DNA of 64,000 bases from contig NZ_NOVE01000015.1 in assembly GCF_002265625.1 (NCBI RefSeq), forward strand, positions 1 through 64,000, written 5' to 3'. The first letter of the stretch is position 1. The number at the start of each line of letters is the position of its first letter. A model generated the notes under the pieces. That model was not told where the DNA came from. It made no database searches and saw nothing but the letters and a program-made list of their open reading frames with translations. Position numbers and translations under genes: made by a program. Of this stretch, positions 36,319 to 45,637 are shown one piece after another. Origin of the DNA: Prevotella sp. 885 (GTDB taxonomy: Bacteria > Bacteroidota > Bacteroidia > Bacteroidales > Bacteroidaceae).

Positions 36319-37509
36319 ATGCTTAATACTTTTAACCTTGACGGCGACAAGAAGAATGTTTGCTTTAAAAAGAAAATCCTGAAATATTTCGTAACCAACG
36401 GTAATTCCACCATCCAAGAACTTGCGAAAGAAATAAACCTCAGCATCCCGACCATCACTAAAGCAGTGGGAGAGTTGCAGAATATGGGCTACGTAAACGA
36501 ATACGGAAAGCAGGAAACAGGAGAAGGACGCAGACCTATACTCTACGGACTCAACCCCGACTCGGGATTCTTCGTCGGCGTGGAGATAAAGGAGAATTTC
36601 GTTAACCTCGGACTTATGAACTTCCGAGGCGACCTTATAGAACTGGACGACAACGTGCCTTGTCTGATCAACAACACGATGGAGTCCATTGACGAACTGT
36701 GCACGCTCGTGAAGAACTTCATCGAAAAGACGGAAGTGAAGCACGACAAGATTCTTAACGTCACATTCTGCATCTCCGGACGCGTCAATTCAGAGAGCGG
36801 CTATTCACACACATTATACAACTTCCTCGAAAGTCCTCTCACCAACACTCTCTCGGAAAAGATAAACATCAACGTAAGCATTGAGAACGACACCCGTGCC
36901 TTCGCTTACGGAGAGTATATGAAGGGAATGGTGAGCGGAGAGAAGGACGTGCTCTTCATCAACGACAGTTGGGGGCTCGGACTGGGCATCATCATCGACG
37001 GCGAACTCTACAGAGGTCGTTCGGGATTTGCCGGCGAGATCGGACACATGCACGTCTTCAACAACGACATCCTTTGCCATTGCGGCAAGAAGGGTTGTCT
37101 GGAGACGGAAGCTTCGGGAAGCGCTCTTCAGCGCATCGTCAAGCAGCGCATCGAGGCTGGCGAATCGTCAATTCTCACAAAGAAAGAAGGCGACATCTTC
37201 ACGCTCGACAACATAATTGACGCCATCAACGATGAAGACCCGCTCTGCATAGATGTCATAGAGAAGATAGGACGCAACCTTGGCGAGACCGTCGCCAACC
37301 TCATCAACATCTTCAACCCCGAACTCGTGGTAATCGGTGGCGTGATGGCACGCACCGGCGACTTCCTCCTCCAGTCCGTTCTGACTTCAGTAAGAAAGTA
37401 TTCGCTCAACCTTGTCAACAAGGACACACGTCTCTGCCTCTCCAAGCTACGCGAGCGTGGCGGCATAACCGGAGCCTGTCTGCTGGCAAGAAAGGTTGTG
37501 TTGGAGTAG
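36319..37509 (+). CDS. ROK-family transcriptional regulator
   Basis: The 396-aa product joins an N-terminal winged helix-turn-helix (residues 15-75: STIQELAKEINLSIPTITKA) to a ROK sugar-kinase-like domain. The ROK zinc-site motif is complete (CHCGKKGCLETEASG), preceded by GEIGHMHV with the zinc-binding His. The nucleotide-binding NDSWGLGLGI and IFNPELVVIGG segments are also seen. Such proteins are usually sugar-responsive repressors like NagC or XylR. The target genes are not evident; it is flanked by terminators on both sides and stands alone. Confidence 0.9.
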   Translation: MLNTFNLDGDKKNVCFKKKILKYFVTNGNSTIQELAKEINLSIPTITKAVGELQNMGYVNEYGKQETGEGRRPILYGLNPDSGFFVGVEIKENFVNLGLMNFRGDLIELDDNVPCLINNTMESIDELCTLVKNFIEKTEVKHDKILNVTFCISGRVNSESGYSHTLYNFLESPLTNTLSEKININVSIENDTRAFAYGEYMKGMVSGEKDVLFINDSWGLGLGIIIDGELYRGRSGFAGEIGHMHVFNNDILCHCGKKGCLETEASGSALQRIVKQRIEAGESSILTKKEGDIFTLDNIIDAINDEDPLCIDVIEKIGRNLGETVANLINIFNPELVVIGGVMARTGDFLLQSVLTSVRKYSLNLVNKDTRLCLSKLRERGGITGACLLARKVVLE

Positions 37510-37532
37510 AGAAACTCACAACTCCTAAATAG

Positions 37533-37577
37533 AAAACGCCCTGCAAAGGTTATGATTTACCTTTGCAGGGCGTTTTT
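37533..37577. terminator. Bidirectional terminator, ROK gene and DUF4834 gene
   Basis: AACGCCCTGCAAAGGT (37535-37550) pairs with ACCTTTGCAGGGCGTT (37559-37574), with A tract on the left and five T on the right. Confidence 0.85.
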
Positions 37578-37608
37578 GTTTTATATAAATGTATTTCTGA
37601 TATATTCT

Positions 37609-37968
37609 TTATTCTTCCACAAAGTCAACGTATTCGCCTTCGTCCTTTGCGAAAATCTTGCGATTAGCCTCACGAGGCGAACGCGAATCGTAGATATCGC
37701 CCGATACCGGTCTGCTGCTTCCTGCTGCATTACCGTTGCTGCCAGTATTGTTTGCAGAAGAAGACGTAGATGATGACGACGAAGAAGCCGAGCCGTACGT
37801 ACCGTTATTGGCGGCAGAAGAACGTCCGCCTCCCATTCCGCCGTTGGCGAAGCGTCGTGCAGCATTACGTACACGATGGAGGAAATACGCCACCACTCCT
37901 ATTACGAAGAAGGCGACGAGGATGAAGACGATGAACAGATATTTTATTAGTAGTGCAAATACCGACAT
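37609..37968 (-). CDS. DUF4834-type small membrane protein
   Basis: The 119-aa product has one strong hydrophobic helix (residues 7-29) followed by HRVRNAARRF, a Gly/Ser/Asn low-complexity linker including a long Ser run, and a conserved-looking acidic end (REANRKIFAKDEGEYVDFVE). This build matches DUF4834 proteins found beside pssA in Bacteroidetes. The function is unknown. It is the last gene of the psd-pssA group, 98 bp after pssA. Confidence 0.75.
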   Translation of the reverse strand: MSVFALLIKYLFIVFILVAFFVIGVVAYFLHRVRNAARRFANGGMGGGRSSAANNGTYGSASSSSSSTSSSANNTGSNGNAAGSSRPVSGDIYDSRSPREANRKIFAKDEGEYVDFVEE

Positions 37969-38066
37969 AATATTCGTTTTTGATTATACAAATGATTTGA
38001 TTAATACTTCCGAATATCTTAAATCAAATACCATGCCATAACGTTAAAGCACATGAGCAATAAACG

Positions 38067-38792
38067 TTAGGCTTGCGCTTTCTTTGTCATCATGTTCGAA
38101 CACAACGAAACGATGAAGTACCACGCCACTATCATCCAGAAGCTTTGGATAATACCGAAGAAAAAAATCATAACAGCGGAGAAGACGATAAACGTGTAAC
38201 GCAACTCGTTTTCTTTCCATCCCCAATGCTTGAACTTCAGAGCGAACATCGGAATCTCAGCCACCAAGAGCCAGCTGCTGAAGCAAATCATCACCAGAAG
38301 CACGGGCACCATAAGCGGAGACGACTCGAACCAGTCGGCACGCGATACCAGCAATGAGCCCCAGAACAGGGCGTTGGCTGGCGTCGGCAGACCGATGAAC
38401 GATGTGGTCTGGCGTGTGTCAAGATTAAACTTGGCAAGGCGCAAGGCAGAGAAAGCCGCCATAACGAAAGCGAAATAGGGCAAGTATTCTGCCACAGGCG
38501 CAAGAAAGTCAGGACATTCCAGCGTCTGAAGCTCACGGAAGATGATGGCTGCCGGAGCCACACCGAAGGTCACGTCATCGGCAAGCGAGTCAAGCTCCTT
38601 GCCTATAGGCGAACTGACATTCAGAAGGCGTGCGCTCATACCGTCGAAGAAGTCAAACACGGCTCCTGCGATAATCCACAACAATGCCATGCGAGCGTCG
38701 CCTGAGAGGGCAAAGACTGTAGCAATGCAGCCCGATACGAGGTTGCCACAAGTTAGGGTGTTGGGGATAATGCGTGTGATTATGTTTGCCAT
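38067..38792 (-). CDS. pssA: CDP-diacylglycerol-serine O-phosphatidyltransferase
   Basis: PssA makes phosphatidylserine from CDP-diacylglycerol and serine at the inner membrane, the step before phosphatidylethanolamine. The 241-aa product has the CDP-alcohol phosphotransferase motif as DG(M)SAR, eight residues, G, three, D, three, D (DGMSARLLN ... GKELDSLAD) around residue 50-72 and about six to eight hydrophobic helices. It follows psd by 45 bp, so both steps are co-transcribed. Confidence 0.95.
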   Translation of the reverse strand: MANIITRIIPNTLTCGNLVSGCIATVFALSGDARMALLWIIAGAVFDFFDGMSARLLNVSSPIGKELDSLADDVTFGVAPAAIIFRELQTLECPDFLAPVAEYLPYFAFVMAAFSALRLAKFNLDTRQTTSFIGLPTPANALFWGSLLVSRADWFESSPLMVPVLLVMICFSSWLLVAEIPMFALKFKHWGWKENELRYTFIVFSAVMIFFFGIIQSFWMIVAWYFIVSLCSNMMTKKAQA

Positions 38793-38837
38793 AATTCGAA
38801 GTTTGTTGTATTGAATTTATTAAAAGTCAGTCTGCTT

Positions 38838-39536
38838 TCAGCTAAGCTTTGCGATAATTGTCTGGTCGCCTGTTGTGGCCTGGCCCATCTTTACGCAAAT
38901 CTCCGTTCCGAGCGGCAGGAACACGTCCACACGTGAGCCGAACTTGATGAAACCGAGGTGCTCGTCGATGTAGCATTCCTCTCCCTCCTTTGCGTAGGTG
39001 ACGATGCGTCGAGCCACGGCGCCGGCTATCTGTCGGCAGAGGATGTCCGTTCCTTCGGGAGTGGTGATCACCACGTCAGCGTGTTCGTTTTCCTCGCTTG
39101 CCTTCGGAAGCCAAGCCTTATGGAAGTTGCCGTTGTGATGTTCCACCTTCGTCACCTTTCCGTCTACGGGGAACCAGTTGGCGTGTACATTGAACAGACT
39201 CATAAAGATACTCACCATAATACGGCGGTCGTGGAAGTACGTATTCTCCTCCACTTCCTCAATAACCACCACGCGTCCGTCAGCCGGAGCCACAACTATT
39301 TTCTCAGTGTTCTCCTCCGGGAAGTAACGGATGGGGCAGCGGAAGAAGTTAATCACTATACCATACACCGTGCCCATTATGGCGAGGAAGCACCAGAAAG
39401 GAGCCTTCACGTCCACAAAACGCCACAGCAACAGCGCCACTGCGGCAATGAAAATGAAGCCATAAATGAGCGTGTCCGTTCCTTCACGATGAAGTCGTAT
39501 CTTCTTAAGTTTCTTTATCTTTATATTTTTTATCAT
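38838..39536 (-). CDS. psd: Phosphatidylserine decarboxylase (short, proenzyme type)
   Basis: Psd removes CO2 from phosphatidylserine to give phosphatidylethanolamine. The 232-aa product is of the short class, with two N-terminal membrane helices (about 22-68), [17 protein letters not shown], the [16 protein letters not shown] block, and the C-terminal autocleavage site [10 protein letters not shown], where cleavage at Gly-Ser creates the pyruvoyl group. It is the first gene of psd-pssA-DUF4834, with its own promoter divergent from dnaE. Confidence 0.95.
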   Translation of the reverse strand: MIKNIKIKKLKKIRLHREGTDTLIYGFIFIAAVALLLWRFVDVKAPFWCFLAIMGTVYGIVINFFRCPIRYFPEENTEKIVVAPADGRVVVIEEVEENTYFHDRRIMVSIFMSLFNVHANWFPVDGKVTKVEHHNGNFHKAWLPKASEENEHADVVITTPEGTDILCRQIAGAVARRIVTYAKEGEECYIDEHLGFIKFGSRVDVFLPLGTEICVKMGQATTGDQTIIAKLS

Positions 39537-39659
39537 AGTAGCGGGGAATGTATAAGGATGCTATTTTTATAATAGATGTGAGTAAATAGAGGTTTCGATA
39601 GTTAAGGATGCGGCGCATACGGAAAAACATATGAGCAAGAAGCGCCCTTTTTATCTTTG

Positions 39660-39691
39660 CAAAGGTAAGTTTTTTTTACGGAAATGACAAA
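39660..39691 (-). promoter_or_regulatory. Promoter of psd-pssA-DUF4834
   Basis: On the minus strand, TTTG (39691-39688), 20 bp, then TACCTTTG (39667-39660). It lies 124 bp before psd and back to back with the dnaE promoter. Confidence 0.65.
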
Positions 39692-39706
39692 TTTTTCTAC
39701 TATTCT

Positions 39707-39738
39707 TTTGGTTGTCTCAGCAATAAGGGCTAACTTTG
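39707..39738 (+). promoter_or_regulatory. Promoter of dnaE
   Basis: TTTG (39707-39710), 20 bp, then TAACTTTG (39731-39738), with ATG 39771 following at 32 bp. This is a full consensus match and rules out the longer start at 39684. Confidence 0.85.
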
Positions 39739-39770
39739 ATTTCCAATTTATACAAAATCACACACCACAC

Positions 39771-42700
39771 ATGGAAGACTTCATACATCTGCACGTCCAC
39801 ACGTACTACTCTCTCCTCGACGGCCAGTCGCCCGTTGAGAAGCTCGTCGACAAGGCCATTGCCAACGGCATGCGCGGTATGGCGATAACCGATCATGGCA
39901 ATATGTTCGGCGTGAAAGAGCTGTTCAATTACTGCAACAAGGTGAACGGTAAGCTGAAGAAGGAGGGCAAGGAGCCGTTCAAGCCCATCTTCGGATGCGA
40001 GATGTACGTGGCACACCGCAAGAAGTCGGACCGTGTGAAGGAGAAAGGCGACATGGGAGGCTATCACCTCATCGTCCTCGCCAAGAACTACAACGGATAC
40101 AAGAACCTCATCAAGCTGGTGTCTCGCGCATGGGTGGACGGCTATTACATGCGTCCGCGTACTGACCGCGAGGACCTGGAGAAGTATCATGAGGACCTTA
40201 TCGTCTGTTCGGCCTGTATAGCAGGCGAAGTGCCGGCGAAGATTCTGAAGAACGACATAGCCGGAGCAAGGGAAGCCATCGAATGGTATAAGAATCTGTT
40301 CGGCGAAGACTATTATCTGGAGCTTCAGCGCCACGAGGTGCGCGACCCGCATCAGCGTGCCAACCGCGAGACTTTCCCGCTGCAGCAGCAAGCCAACAAG
40401 GTGTTGATGGAGCTGGCTAAGGAATACGGCATAAAGCTGGTCTGCACCAACGACTGCCACTTTGTCAATCAGGACAACGCCGAAGCCCATGACCACCTGC
40501 TCTGCCTTGCCACAGGAAAGGACCTCGACGACCCCAACCGCATGCTCTATACGAAGCAGGAATGGTTTAAGACGCGCGAGGAGATGAACGAAGTGTTCGC
40601 AGACGTGCCCGAAGCTCTCTCCAACACGCTTGAGATTCTTGACAAGGTGGAGTTCTACTCCATCGACCACTCCCCCATCATGCCATTCTTCCCCATCCCT
40701 AAAGAGTTCGGCACGGAGGAAGACACACGCAAGCGCATCACGCCGGAGGAGCTTTTCCGCGAGTTCACCACGGACGAAAACGGCAATGACATAATGTCAC
40801 AGGAGGAAGCCGAGAGCAAGATAAAGAAGCTCGGAGGCATCGACAAGCTTTACCGAATAAAGTTCGAGGCTGACTATCTGGCAAAGCTTGCCTACGACGG
40901 AGCCAAGCGACTCTACGGCGACCCGCTGCCCGAAGAGGTGTCGGAGCGCGTCAAGTTTGAGCTGCACATCATGAAGACCATGGGTTTCCCGGGATACTTC
41001 CTCATCGTGCAGGACTTCATCAATTCCGCTCAAGACGAACTGGGCGTGATGGTAGGTCCGGGACGTGGTTCGGCTGCCGGATCCGTTGTGGCTTACTGCC
41101 TCGGCATCACCAAGATTGACCCTATAAAATACGACCTTCTGTTCGAGCGATTCCTCAATCCTGACCGTATCTCGCTCCCTGATATCGACACCGACTTCGA
41201 CGACGACGGACGCGGAAAGGTGCTCGAATGGGTGGAGGACAAGTACGGACACGACAAAGTGGCGCACATCATCACCTACGGCACGATGGCCACAAAGAAC
41301 TCCATCAAGGACGTGGCACGTGTGGAGAAGCTGCCTCTCGACGTATCTAACCGCCTGTGCAAGGCCATACCTGATAAGCTGAAGGACGGCAAGAAGATGA
41401 ATCTGCCCAACGCCATCAGCGAAGTGCCGGAGCTGCAGGAGGCGGAGGCAAGCGCCGACCCGCGACTTGCCAACACCATAAAGTACGCAAAGATGCTGGA
41501 GGGCACCGTCCGCGGAACGGGCATCCACGCCTGCGGCACCATCATCTGCCGCGACGCCATCAGCGACTGGGTGCCGGTGTCGACGGCTGAGGACAAGTCT
41601 GACCCCGGACACAAGCTCCTCGCCACGCAGTATGACGGACACGTCATCGAGGAGACGGGCCTCATCAAGATGGACTTCCTCGGACTTTCCACGCTCTCCA
41701 TCATGAAGGAAACGGTGGAGAACATACGCCTCACACACGGATTTACGCTCAATCTCGACACGATCCCCATCGACGACGAGCTGACATACAAGCTCTATCA
41801 GGAAGGACGGACCATCGGTACGTTCCAGTTCGAGTCTGCCGGTATGCAGAAATACCTGCGCGAGCTGAAGCCTACCGTCTTCGAGGACCTCATCGCCATG
41901 AACGCCCTCTACCGTCCGGGACCTATGGACTACATCCCATCCTTCATCGCACGTAAGAACGGCAAGGAGGAGATAAAGTACGACATCCCCTGCATGGAGA
42001 AGTATCTGAAGGACACGTACGGCATCACAGTATATCAGGAGCAGGTGATGCTCCTCTCCCGACAGCTTGCCAACTTCACCCGAGGCGAGTCAGACGCCCT
42101 GCGTAAGGCGATGGGTAAGAAGAAGAAAGCCATCGTAGACGCCATGAAACCTAAGTTCATCGAGGGCGGAAAGAAGAACGGACATGACCCGAAGGTGCTG
42201 GAGAAGATCTGGGCAGACTGGGAGAAATTCGCGTCATACGCCTTCAACAAGTCGCATGCCACGTGCTATTCGTGGGTGGCATACCAGACGGCTTACCTCA
42301 AGGCGCACTATCCTGCCGAGTTCATGGCGGGCAACATGAGCCGATGCATCAGCGACATCACCAAGATCACGAAGCTCATGTCAGAATGTCAGGCGATGGG
42401 CATACCCTGCCTCGGACCCGACGTCAACGAGAGTCAGCGCAAGTTCTCAGCCAACAAGAAGGGCGAGATACGCTTCGGACTTTCTGCCATAAAGGGCATG
42501 GGCGACGCCGCTGCCATCAACATCATCGAGGAACGCGAGAAGAACGGACCTTACAAGGACATCTACGACTTCGTGCAGCGCGTGAATCTCTCTGCCGTAA
42601 ACCGCAAGGCGCTCGAGTCACTCGCTCTGAGCGGAGGACTTGACAACTTCGGAATACGTCGCGAGAGCTACTTCGGCGAGACTCCGAAAGGCACGTTCAT

Positions 42701-43508
42701 CGAGATACTGCTACGCTACGGACAGACCTATCAGCAGGAGCAAAACCAGATGCAGAACTCGCTCTTCGGCGACATGGGAGGAGTGGAGATAGCCACACCG
42801 AAGCCGCCTGAGGCAGAACAGTGGAGCACCATAGAGTTGCTGAAGAAGGAACGCGACCTCGTGGGCATCTATCTCTCCGCGCATCCGCTGGACGAATACA
42901 GCGTGGTGCTCAATTCGATGTGCAACCTGCGCTGCGACCAGCTAACACGCGACATGGACAAGCAGGAAATGGCAAAGACGGCGGAGCTGACCTTCGGAGG
43001 CATCGTCTCGTCCGTGACGTCACGATTCACGAAGAACAACAAGCCGTTCGGCATCGTCACCATCGAAGACTTCAACGGTCAGGGCGAGCTGGCGCTCTTC
43101 GGCGACGAATGGACAAAGTGGCAGCACATGCTGAAGGAGGAATACATCGTATACATCACAGCCACCATGCGACAGCGATTCGCCAACGCGCCAAACAGCC
43201 TGGAGCTGGTCATCAAGAGCGTGGAGTTTATGAACGACGTGAAGGACAAGCGCATAGAGAGGTTCACCATCTACATCGACTCCACCCTGCTCCACAACTC
43301 GCGCATGAACGACCTGGAGGTGCTGCTCAAGAGCAATCCCGGCAACGTGCCGCTCTACTTCAACATCCACGACTCTGAGCACAACACGGACCTCACGCTT
43401 CTGAGCCATAACACCACCATCAACCCGAGCAAGAAGCTCCTCAACTTCCTTGACGACCTCAACAACGAGACGGAGGAACACGAGACTGTCAGGTATGCCA
43501 TCAACTGA
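39771..43508 (+). CDS. dnaE: DNA polymerase III alpha subunit
   Basis: DnaE is the replicative polymerase. The 1245-aa product starts with the PHP domain (FIHLHVHTYYSLLDG, ITDHGNMFG), then the polymerase core with GPGRGSAAGSVVAYCLGIT and catalytic Asp471 and Asp473 (SLPDIDTDFDDDGR), RPGPMDYIPSF, and FNKSHATCYSWVAYQTAYLK. It continues with a helix-hairpin-helix region, and a C-terminal OB fold (AELTFGGIVSSVTSRFTKNN). Length is slightly over the E. coli protein (1160 aa). The PHP metal ligands look intact. trxA follows at 95 bp, an arrangement common in Bacteroidales. Confidence 0.97.
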   Translation: MEDFIHLHVHTYYSLLDGQSPVEKLVDKAIANGMRGMAITDHGNMFGVKELFNYCNKVNGKLKKEGKEPFKPIFGCEMYVAHRKKSDRVKEKGDMGGYHLIVLAKNYNGYKNLIKLVSRAWVDGYYMRPRTDREDLEKYHEDLIVCSACIAGEVPAKILKNDIAGAREAIEWYKNLFGEDYYLELQRHEVRDPHQRANRETFPLQQQANKVLMELAKEYGIKLVCTNDCHFVNQDNAEAHDHLLCLATGKDLDDPNRMLYTKQEWFKTREEMNEVFADVPEALSNTLEILDKVEFYSIDHSPIMPFFPIPKEFGTEEDTRKRITPEELFREFTTDENGNDIMSQEEAESKIKKLGGIDKLYRIKFEADYLAKLAYDGAKRLYGDPLPEEVSERVKFELHIMKTMGFPGYFLIVQDFINSAQDELGVMVGPGRGSAAGSVVAYCLGITKIDPIKYDLLFERFLNPDRISLPDIDTDFDDDGRGKVLEWVEDKYGHDKVAHIITYGTMATKNSIKDVARVEKLPLDVSNRLCKAIPDKLKDGKKMNLPNAISEVPELQEAEASADPRLANTIKYAKMLEGTVRGTGIHACGTIICRDAISDWVPVSTAEDKSDPGHKLLATQYDGHVIEETGLIKMDFLGLSTLSIMKETVENIRLTHGFTLNLDTIPIDDELTYKLYQEGRTIGTFQFESAGMQKYLRELKPTVFEDLIAMNALYRPGPMDYIPSFIARKNGKEEIKYDIPCMEKYLKDTYGITVYQEQVMLLSRQLANFTRGESDALRKAMGKKKKAIVDAMKPKFIEGGKKNGHDPKVLEKIWADWEKFASYAFNKSHATCYSWVAYQTAYLKAHYPAEFMAGNMSRCISDITKITKLMSECQAMGIPCLGPDVNESQRKFSANKKGEIRFGLSAIKGMGDAAAINIIEEREKNGPYKDIYDFVQRVNLSAVNRKALESLALSGGLDNFGIRRESYFGETPKGTFIEILLRYGQTYQQEQNQMQNSLFGDMGGVEIATPKPPEAEQWSTIELLKKERDLVGIYLSAHPLDEYSVVLNSMCNLRCDQLTRDMDKQEMAKTAELTFGGIVSSVTSRFTKNNKPFGIVTIEDFNGQGELALFGDEWTKWQHMLKEEYIVYITATMRQRFANAPNSLELVIKSVEFMNDVKDKRIERFTIYIDSTLLHNSRMNDLEVLLKSNPGNVPLYFNIHDSEHNTDLTLLSHNTTINPSKKLLNFLDDLNNETEEHETVRYAIN

Positions 43509-43603
43509 CGCGCCGACGCTTGGCATAATATTTGATGACAAATAATATATATTGGTAATAATCGAGTCTATAATAACATAACAAAACTAAAAATTACAAG
43601 AAA

Positions 43604-43918
43604 ATGGAAGTACAGATTACAACAGAGAATCTCGAGCAGTACAAGAGTGGCGAACTGCCATTGGTAGTTGACCTTTGGGCAACATGGTGCGGTCCCTGCC
43701 GCATGATCGCTCCTATCGTATCAAAGCTCGCTGAGGAGTACGACGGCAAGATCGTTGTAGGCAAGTGCGACGTAGAGGCTAACGATGACGTAACCATCGA
43801 GTATCGCGTCCGCAACATCCCCACACTCCTCTTCTTCAAGGGTGGTGAGCTCGTTGACAAGCACGTAGGTGCCATCACAGAAGGCGACCTCAGAAAGAAG
43901 TTCGACGCTCTGCTCTAA
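43604..43918 (+). CDS. trxA: Thioredoxin
   Basis: This 104-aa cytoplasmic thioredoxin has active site W28-C29-G30-P31-C32 in DLWATWCGPCRM, the cis-Pro segment RNIPTLLFFKGGE, and Asp23 in the VVDLW strand. There is no signal peptide. Length is standard. It reduces protein disulfides with thioredoxin reductase. It ends before a strong terminator. Confidence 0.97.
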   Translation: MEVQITTENLEQYKSGELPLVVDLWATWCGPCRMIAPIVSKLAEEYDGKIVVGKCDVEANDDVTIEYRVRNIPTLLFFKGGELVDKHVGAITEGDLRKKFDALL

Positions 43919-43944
43919 TACAGACAGACTGTAATAAACGGACA

Positions 43945-44001
43945 ACTTCCGTAGAAACTGACAACCAAACCAGGGAGTCAGTTTCTACGGAAGTTTTTTT
44001 T
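43945..44001 (+). terminator. Terminator of trxA
   Basis: ACTTCCGTAGAAACTGAC pairs with GTCAGTTTCTACGGAAGT around a 14-nt loop, followed by eight T. I see nothing else in 44002-44144. Confidence 0.9.
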
Positions 44002-44144
44002 GTATATATTACATCTACATAACATCGCAGCAGTAGGCAGGGCTTTAACCCAAATACTATAATGTAATTCACCACTATACTATAGCGATTCGTTCCATCA
44101 ACTATTTTGCGGATAAAACCTCCAGTTGTGAATGGATTGCTTTG

Positions 44145-45593
44145 TTATTGTTGAACTGGTTCAGCATGAACGTAATAGTAATCATTCTTGGAGTCAGCAT
44201 CGTCGCGATTGAGAACAAGTGCAATTCTTGTATCAGCAGTTGCCCAATATGTAATAATATGCGCTTTTTCAGGAAGAGCCTTGAATAAGGTGCGGTAATG
44301 CTCCACCTGCTTACCCACTTCGGTTCCCTTGCCATAATGGTTAATCATAAGTTCCGTCAGTTCACTGATTTCCTTTTCCAGGATGGCAATATCGTTGCCC
44401 TTGCCTTTTTCTTCGGAATTGTAGCGCAGTTCGGCATACACCTTGTTCATATCATTGTTGTATGTCCTTGGTTCGTAAACGGTGAAACTCCGGCTTTTGT
44501 CAAGCAAACATGTAGCAGTAAACTCTCTTGGCTTGCTCATCGAAAACTTTCCCCAATCGAAGCACAAGAATTTGTCGAAGTAGATGTCGTGGTGCATCGT
44601 GTATGTATAGACGATGCGACCTTTCTTGTAACCCTCAAAGTATGTGGTCAGGTTTGGGTTCGTATAGAAGAAACGGGTAGTCCATGTCAGGACAGTCTGC
44701 GCCTTGCTCTGATTGTTGCGGTGTATGACATATCTGTCTGGAACAATTCTGTCGTTGGCTCTCCAAACGATGGAGTCGAAATATTCCAATGCTGGGTTTG
44801 GAAGCATTGCCGTGCCGAGATGGTCGGTTAGTGAGAATTCTACATTTCCAAAAGCGACGATGACACTTCCGTTGGTTCCTTCTTCAAAATCGTCGGGGTT
44901 GTAGTATCTTGCACTTACACGGAACTTGCAGTCGTCAGGAACGGCACCGGTAAAATCAAAGTTTGCATCATAATCGTATGCTTTCTTCATTTTGGCAAGT
45001 TCATTGTCGGTCATGCGTTGATAGACAACCATGCAATAAAAAGGTTTCTGATTACCGTGCTCGTCGTATTTGACACCAATATTTTGCATGGTGTACATAT
45101 AGAATTCCTTTCCTTGGAGAGTGGCCAAAGCCAGCACTTGCATATAGCGGTTTTGCAAACTTTCGCTTTCTGTGCCACGCATGATGAAACCCTTTGTAGC
45201 ATCGTAGCGCCACGTTGTCTTATTATAGAATTTGCCTGCGATGTCACTATGGAGGAAACCGACAAGCCGACTGTCTGACTCAAACCAGTAATCTTCATAT
45301 CCTCCACCACAAACTGTTTCGCGATAATCTTTCTGTGAAAGCCTGCCGTCATTCTGAACTTCATACATGCCTATGACTTTCCAACCATACCCTTTTACCT
45401 CATCCTCAATAACTGTAGCTCTTGTGGGCTCGCAACTTTCAAGCACACAGCAGCCATCGTCGTTAATAGTATAAGTCCTATCGAACAGATTGTCATAGTC
45501 AATAACCGGTCCGTTAGGTTCCTCCGTCTTATCACAACCTGTAAAAGAAACGATGCTGAGCATCGCCATCAGAAAAATCCAAATCCTTTTCAT
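44145..45593 (-). CDS. Lipoprotein of unknown function downstream of ORF6N gene
   Basis: The 482-aa product has a lipoprotein signal (MKRIWIFLMAMLSIVSFTGC, Cys20) and a mature part rich in aromatic residues and beta-type segments. An N-terminal cluster GCCVLESCE offers three cysteines that could form disulfides or bind metal. A C-terminal helical stretch (KGNDIAILEKEISELTELMI) follows. No known domain is recognised. It lies 44 bp after the ORF6N regulator gene on the same strand, so it may share its promoter and palindromes. Confidence 0.75.
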   Translation of the reverse strand: MKRIWIFLMAMLSIVSFTGCDKTEEPNGPVIDYDNLFDRTYTINDDGCCVLESCEPTRATVIEDEVKGYGWKVIGMYEVQNDGRLSQKDYRETVCGGGYEDYWFESDSRLVGFLHSDIAGKFYNKTTWRYDATKGFIMRGTESESLQNRYMQVLALATLQGKEFYMYTMQNIGVKYDEHGNQKPFYCMVVYQRMTDNELAKMKKAYDYDANFDFTGAVPDDCKFRVSARYYNPDDFEEGTNGSVIVAFGNVEFSLTDHLGTAMLPNPALEYFDSIVWRANDRIVPDRYVIHRNNQSKAQTVLTWTTRFFYTNPNLTTYFEGYKKGRIVYTYTMHHDIYFDKFLCFDWGKFSMSKPREFTATCLLDKSRSFTVYEPRTYNNDMNKVYAELRYNSEEKGKGNDIAILEKEISELTELMINHYGKGTEVGKQVEHYRTLFKALPEKAHIITYWATADTRIALVLNRDDADSKNDYYYVHAEPVQQ

Positions 45594-45637
45594 TATATTT
45601 ATGTATTAAGTTCTTTTTCTTGAAATTTTCGTATGTA

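Noticed and set aside
39652..39659. Plus-strand TATCTTTG as a second dnaE promoter
   Set aside because: No -33 element at the right distance; the overlapping minus-strand TACCTTTG fits the psd promoter better.
43529..43537. TAATATTTG before trxA as a -7 box
   Set aside because: Spacing of the TA and TTTG parts does not match TAnnTTTG.
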